Shown: in pieces, positions 59,903 to 64,000 of the stretch
Numbering within the stretch: position 1 is the first letter of the stretch
Layout of the letters: each line of letters begins with the position of its first letter
Assembly (NCBI GenBank): GCA_964030475.1
Contig: CAXIPT010000002.1
Span: 3,783,959 to 3,847,958 of the forward strand
From: Tethya wilhelma
Taxonomy: Eukaryota > Porifera > Demospongiae > Tethyida > Tethyidae
Direction: 5' to 3'
Length of the DNA: 64,000 nt
Program-made: the position numbers and the translations under genes
Notes under the pieces: model-generated
Told to the model about the DNA's origin: nothing
The model's database searches: none
Seen by the model: only the letters and a program-made list of their open reading frames with translations

Positions 59903-61714
59903 CATTTCTTTGTTGGGTGGTGTATATATGTTTTATATAACTCTATAAGTCATTTCCTTCCGGCATGCACTCACTGGTATGCAGTGGGCGCATTCATTCA
60001 GGGTTGGTAGCAAAAATAAAACAAAATAAACATGCAGTGTATATGTATAGCTAGCTAATGTGTGCGGATGTTCTTGTGTGTGTTTATAATTCACACTCAC
60101 ATGAAAACATTCTCAGAGTCACAGCCATTGCTATATTAGTGGGAAGATAGACACAACAACATTGCACGCACACTCACGCACATGCACACACATGAATTAA
60201 GTCACTTTTGAATGGCTTAGAAGGCTGTCAGAGGGCCTGACATTCATCCCAAGGTTTTCTCTAGAATAGGCATCTTAAATATAGTGGCAATCAACATTTT
60301 TCCAACTCACTAGATTTTCCTTGATCATGAGCTATAGGATTTAACTGTCAATATCACTGCCAATTCTCACTTAGTCACTCATTCACTCTCACACACATGC
60401 TTACATGCATGCACACATGCTCACATGCTTACATGCATGCACACATGCCTGATCAATATCCATAACAAAGGATACACAGTCATACTCAATGCAATGTCAC
60501 GCGTACACATACATGCTGTATACCTGCATATGGAGCTCTTCAGGTAGGTGGCCGCATTAGGGTTCAGGAAACGTGGCGAGAACACCCTCGTCACGGTGTA
60601 GCTTCTCCCATCATCCTCTGAGAGAGAGAAGGGCAGAGAGCTGTTGATGACGTTGACAACGGGGCGTGCGAAGCAGCTCCCCCCACACCCACGATCAGTG
60701 ATACATGTACGGAAACAGGAACGAGTGCTGCACGAAAGGGCATTGGATAATCAAACACTGATAATCATAGGGGCAATACATGTACATATGCATGGAGAGA
60801 GATTTAATTTAGTTTGCATATAAACATGATATAATATGGTATGCTGGGAAAATGTTAAGTTCAATACTAATTTAGAGGAGAGCTAAAGCTTGCAGATGAG
60901 ATTCTTGTATGGAGATTATAAAACTTTGGTACTGAGTGTGTGAACCTGATCAGATTGAATGCTGACATATTGTAGATTCCATCACGAAATTAGTAATTTA
61001 GTTTGTGTCGACAAACTGAAGACAATATTACAACCCATGGATTCATGACTGGTTGTTATTGCACATGCAATATATAGGGAATGTAAATATTTTGCTCCAA
61101 TGTTGGGTAAGGGCAGCTGGTGATGTGACTGTTCGTTGATTTAGACAGAGCATGACATTGTGTGTTATCAAACTCTACCAACAGAAGCCTGTGCAAGAAT
61201 CACTGCATGCAGGGAAAGCTGAAAAAAAAAAATGCAGCCAGTCTACAACTATACAAGTTCTCTTTACCAGCAATAGTCCAGCAGGCTCATATCCATAAAA
61301 GTTGAATGGTTTAAAGTTTGTGAGTGAAAAAGAGTTTTTGAAAATAAAATTTGTGATCATGACCTTGTGTTGTGCATTCACGAGCTAAAGAAATTAAGAG
61401 CATTATAAGGATTGAGACTTAACAATCATTGCTATAGCACATATCATACTGGGGTTTTAGAATACAGCATATGCATACATGTATGGTACTTACTTTGGAG
61501 GTGGAAATTCAAGACTTGAATTGTCGGGCAACAGGCACTGCATATTTACTGCTGAAGTGTCTTGAGGACAAGATGCATCTGGGACGAACCTTCTGTTACA
61601 GTTGGGAGGGAGGTCGAACTGTGACACCACTCCACTGATCAAGAATTGACAAAAGAGAACTAATACTAACTGAGCTACTAAAACTCTAGTCACTTGCAGT
61701 CTATAGCACTCCAT
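56157..61714 (-). CDS. Secreted Cys-rich protein E1 with CUB-like segment and furin-type sites
   Basis: Eight exons (minus: 61714-61494, 60727-60524, 59768-59656, 59347-59064, 58925-58691, 57475-57417, 57268-57058, 56260-56157) join in phase to 476 codons plus a stop. The start carries a signal peptide (VLVAQLVLVLFCQFLI). Cys-rich segments follow (PPNCNRRFVPDASCP, CITDRGCGGSCF). The segment FNGVNLRAQFTTNRIRNSRG and YFMAVFC recall the last strands of a CUB domain. Basic sites RRKKRS, RQKRS and RGRRQ suggest furin-type processing. A Thr/Pro stretch (TTAPPPTTTVYPPPP) precedes a short C-terminal exon with a lone Cys (SCNGILRAAAETY). I do not recognise the family. E2 is a paralogue, with an identical exon length of 59 nt at the equivalent position. 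Likely an extracellular matrix or shed precursor protein; this is inference. Confidence 0.72.
56838..57055. mobile_element. 218-bp MITE, TACCGTAT family, abutting an E1 splice donor
   Basis: The left end GTATCATACAGCGGGAAATT mirrors the right end (AATTTCCGCTATATACGGTA) imperfectly. Several internal TTTTCCCCC and GGGGGAAA blocks are inverted copies too. It ends 3 bp from the exon end at 57058, so the donor gtatgtaccg is partly element-derived. Confidence 0.65.
57319..57354 (+). repeat. (GT)n microsatellite upstream of E1 exon 7 on the minus strand
   Basis: About 18 GT units; on the transcribed strand (AC)n, 51 bp before the acceptor of the exon starting at 57268. Confidence 0.9.
58135..58535. 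mobile_element. 401-bp element with perfect 108-bp inverted repeats in an E1 intron
   Basis: 58135-58242 (starting ACAAGTAGTAAAAATTTC) is the exact reverse complement of 58428-58535. The 185-bp interior has no coding potential. No target duplication was found. It lies in E1 intron 57476-58690 and would form a long RNA hairpin in the pre-mRNA. Probably a MITE. Confidence 0.85.
59359..59402 (+). repeat. (GT)n microsatellite at an E1 acceptor
   Basis: On the minus strand (AC)n ends about 10 bp before the acceptor of the exon starting at 59347. Confidence 0.95.
59839..59901 (+). repeat. (GT)n microsatellite in an E1 intron
   Basis: About 30 GT units in the intron 59769-60523, with less regular TGTGTGCG sequence before it. 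Confidence 0.95.
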
Positions 61715-62574
61715 CTCTTTAGCTTTACAGTCAGAATAAAGTTTCTACAATCAATAAAATATAACTAAACAGAAGTTTAACTTAAAAGAAAAGCCTATAA
61801 TTGTCAGCATAATACTTATTTCAAGCTTCTTAAGCTAGTTCTAAAATGTGAATAACTAAGCAGCATCGCCTTCTTAGCCTACTTAAGTACTTATAGTTCA
61901 GGTTACAGTTTTGTTTTAGACAGGCTGGGCCACTTGCCACTAAAATACAATACCTTTTGTGGGTTAATCTACACTGGCTGAAGACATTACAACAAATTAA
62001 TGTTTATAGCCTCCACAGTTAACTGACATCATGTGCATGCATGACAATGCAGTTTATGCGATTATGTAAAGTTGTCGATAACCGATGATGCACAACACAT
62101 TGTTTATTTATTCATCGTATCATGTATGCAGAGTATGAGGTGTGGAAATAAATTTCGCCCGCTAACGCAATTAATTTGCATTAACAAAGTTAGCTTAACG
62201 CTGTTGAGATATAAAGTCGAGGGAGAAAATGGAAATATTGTGACTGACGAAAGACAAAATAGAAAACAAGTTTCGACAAGCCTATAGGTTGGGAATCTGA
62301 GGTGTTGTTTGTCAATACATTGATTGTGAATGAAATCACAACTCAAACAGAGAAACAAACAATGCACCAAATAAACACTGGACATAATATTATAGCCATG
62401 ATACAGTAAACATAAGTATATAGTTTGGAGGTGTATATCAAATTTTTAAGCTGAGTTTTTGAAAGTTTACATTCACAAAATTATAATGATTACATTATTT
62501 ATGCAAGGTTCAGGAATGGTAAATTGAAAAATGCATGCTATTAGCTTTACAATAGCAAACTCGATACATGTAGT
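61715..62574. other. Spacer between E1 start and E2 3' end
   Basis: AT-rich, no exon I can support. It should contain the E1 promoter; no TATA box at a fitting distance was clear. Confidence 0.4.
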
Positions 62575-62701
62575 TTATCCAGACAGGAGGTCAGGTGCAA
62601 GCTCTTCAATGATGCCGATAAAGATCTCAGAGAACGCCCTCACGACTCCATTGCAAGCATTTTGACCAAGAAGGGCCCTCGACACCAGGGCAGCATCAAC
62701 T

Positions 62702-62762
<61 letters not shown>

Positions 62763-64000
62763 TAGCTAACAAACAAACGGAAATTCTCTTGCTGCTGCTA
62801 TAAGTGGTCAAGTCGGACACACTTGGCGAAGCCTATATATTTATTTAGGCAGGTGGGTATATATAGCAGATCTCACAGGAACCATTGGGTGGGTACCTAC
62901 ATACTATTTTCTTGGATGAAATTAACCAAACAAAAAAAAAAAACACGTGCAACGGCACCACTGGATGGACTTGAACTCACAACCTTTGGGTTGGGAACTG
63001 TACAAGACACATGTTAATGTTACCCATTCAGCCACAATGACACCTACATACCCACACTCGTGCACACAAACACACACATGTACATAGATCGATCTTAATT
63101 TTCTCAACTCACATCCAGGGGGGAATGGGAGTCCTGGTAGTTGAGTAGGATCGTCCAGAAGATCTAATTCATCCTCAACATCAAATGAATCATCTAGAAA
63201 CACTCTGTTTCCACGGAGATTAGACAACAAGTCGTCCACCAGTAGCTGTTCCTCTTCATTCAAACGAAACTGAAATATATAGAATCAAAATAGAACGTCT
63301 CTGTATATGCATACACTGTAAGGCAAGACAATAACATTTAACCATACACTTATAGTCCTCCCATGTAGCCATGTCATTTTATATATAACAGTTACTATTA
63401 AATCTTTTGTCCGAGCTTACTCACTCACCCTCGGGTCGACTTCAGTTTGAATGAAATAGATCACTCCCTTTCCTATCAAAAGTTCCCCTATAATTATACA
63501 AAGTGAAACAAACAAACAAACAAACAGACAAACAAACAGATAAAAAAACAAACAAAGAAACAAACAAAGAAACAAACAATATGAACACAAGTTAACATAA
63601 ATAAACGACTTTAAAGTATCACTCAATAACTTGAACAAAATATAACTACAAATCTTTCTTTACCAAATCCTGCAAAAGCTCTTGGTTCCCCATCACGTGT
63701 AGCACTCCTGGTAAAATCCAAATATCCCTCCACTGGATTGTACACCCTCAGGAGTCTTATCCCAGGGAACCTCAGCCTCAATTCTCTATCCTCAACGTTG
63801 AATACAGTGATAGTGTAGTCCTGGTAAATGAGAGCGGAGCCCATGGCCACTTTGAAGTATCGCAACCTGAAGGAGCGTTTGTCCCGAACCAGGTTGAACA
63901 CCTTGTTCTAGATAAAACAAGCTAAACACATAAATTGTAGAATCGCTGCAACTACATAACAAATACATTGTGAAACAAGTCGAAGTTGACAATACATAAG
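62575..64000 (-). CDS. Secreted-type protein E2, paralogue of E1, 3' exons only
   Basis: Exons (minus) 63907-63664, 63487-63429, 63269-63113 and 62699-62575 join in phase and end at 62575; upstream exons lie beyond the window edge. The first has a furin-type RDKRS followed by FRLRYFKVAMGS and LRFPGIRLLRVYNPVEGYLD, matching E1 exon 5 (RQKRSF, RFLGIRILQQFNKVEGYLT). The 59-nt exon (GVIYFIQTEVDPR) matches E1 (LAYFVQTEVEPQ). The next exon is acidic (DDSFDVEDELDLLDD), as in E1. The last exon has the same lone Cys context (ACNGVVRAFSEI). The acceptor of the last exon is preceded by (TG)n on the minus strand. The family is not recognised; a tandem duplicate of E1. Confidence 0.7.
62704..62759 (+). 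repeat. (CA)n microsatellite at the last E2 acceptor
   Basis: On the minus strand (TG)n runs directly into the TCAG acceptor of the exon starting at 62699, which has no normal pyrimidine tract. Confidence 0.95.
62905..63041 (-). mobile_element. tRNA-derived SINE with 10-bp target duplication, in an E2 intron
   Basis: On the minus strand the element starts TGTCATTGTGGCTGAATGGG, which holds a box A-like TGGCTGAATGGG. A box B-like GAGTTCAAGTCC follows about 50 nt later, then a T run. ACCTACATAC flanks it exactly at 62895-62904 and 63042-63051. The box A and B spacing, the T run and the duplication fit retroposition of a tRNA-derived SINE rather than a working tRNA gene. Confidence 0.8.

Noticed and set aside
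62931..63045. Functional tRNA gene
   Set aside because: Box A and B are present but the arms do not pair well, and the target duplication and T run show a retroposed SINE.

Overview
The window looks like genomic DNA of a demosponge of the Amphimedon queenslandica type. Genes are intron-rich, introns are short and loaded with (CA)n, (GA)n and (TG)n, intergenic spaces are small, and the domain repertoire is that of an early animal: NACHT-LRR receptors with Death domains, Fes/Fer-like tyrosine kinase exons, a DOK-type PTB protein, an EFA6/PSD Arf GEF and a PFTAIRE CDK. The species name is inference. No prokaryotic features are present. All exon models were built by eye from GT-AG sites and reading phase.

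Layout. 178-1596 (+): last exons of an EFA6/PSD Arf6 GEF. 2248-23716: three tandem NLR-type genes on +. The first two carry an N-terminal acylation signal, a Death domain, NACHT, LRRs and downstream exons of a Fes/Fer-like tyrosine kinase with HCD in place of HRD. The third has NACHT-LRR but no kinase. 23940-27103 (-): a PFTAIRE CDK (CDK14-like). Scattered from 7.6 to 55.7 kb are seven genes (D1b, D2, D3, D4, D5, D6, D7) plus fragments of a family I cannot match to a named one. Each has exactly three different Death-fold-like modules in fixed order, each on its own phase 1 exon, and ends in a short exon with an LQ-LC...LPLP signature. 33433-37371 (-): two secreted aerolysin-type pore-forming proteins. 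38304-42609 (-): a DOK-like docking protein with ten Y-x-V/I-P motifs. 42.6-50.3 kb is gene-poor, with microsatellites and a dispersed 92-bp repeat. 56157-64000 (-): two paralogous secreted proteins with furin-type sites, the second running off the window.

How the parts may work together (inference). Two of the NLR genes are arranged head-to-head with a triple-Death gene across 250-410 bp, and two triple-Death genes are head-to-head with each other. Shared Death-fold domains, shared promoters, a membrane-anchored NLR-kinase and neighbouring pore-forming proteins suggest a sponge innate immunity or cell-death locus. It is evolving fast: it holds frameshifts, nonsense codons, a truncated kinase, stray exon copies and many small transposons. 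Whether the lesions are real or assembly errors cannot be told from one sequence.

Mobile elements. I could delimit a tRNA-derived SINE with a 10-bp target duplication, a 1.28-kb element with perfect 55-bp inverted ends, a 401-bp element with perfect 108-bp inverted ends, and several MITE families, two of which sit at splice donors.
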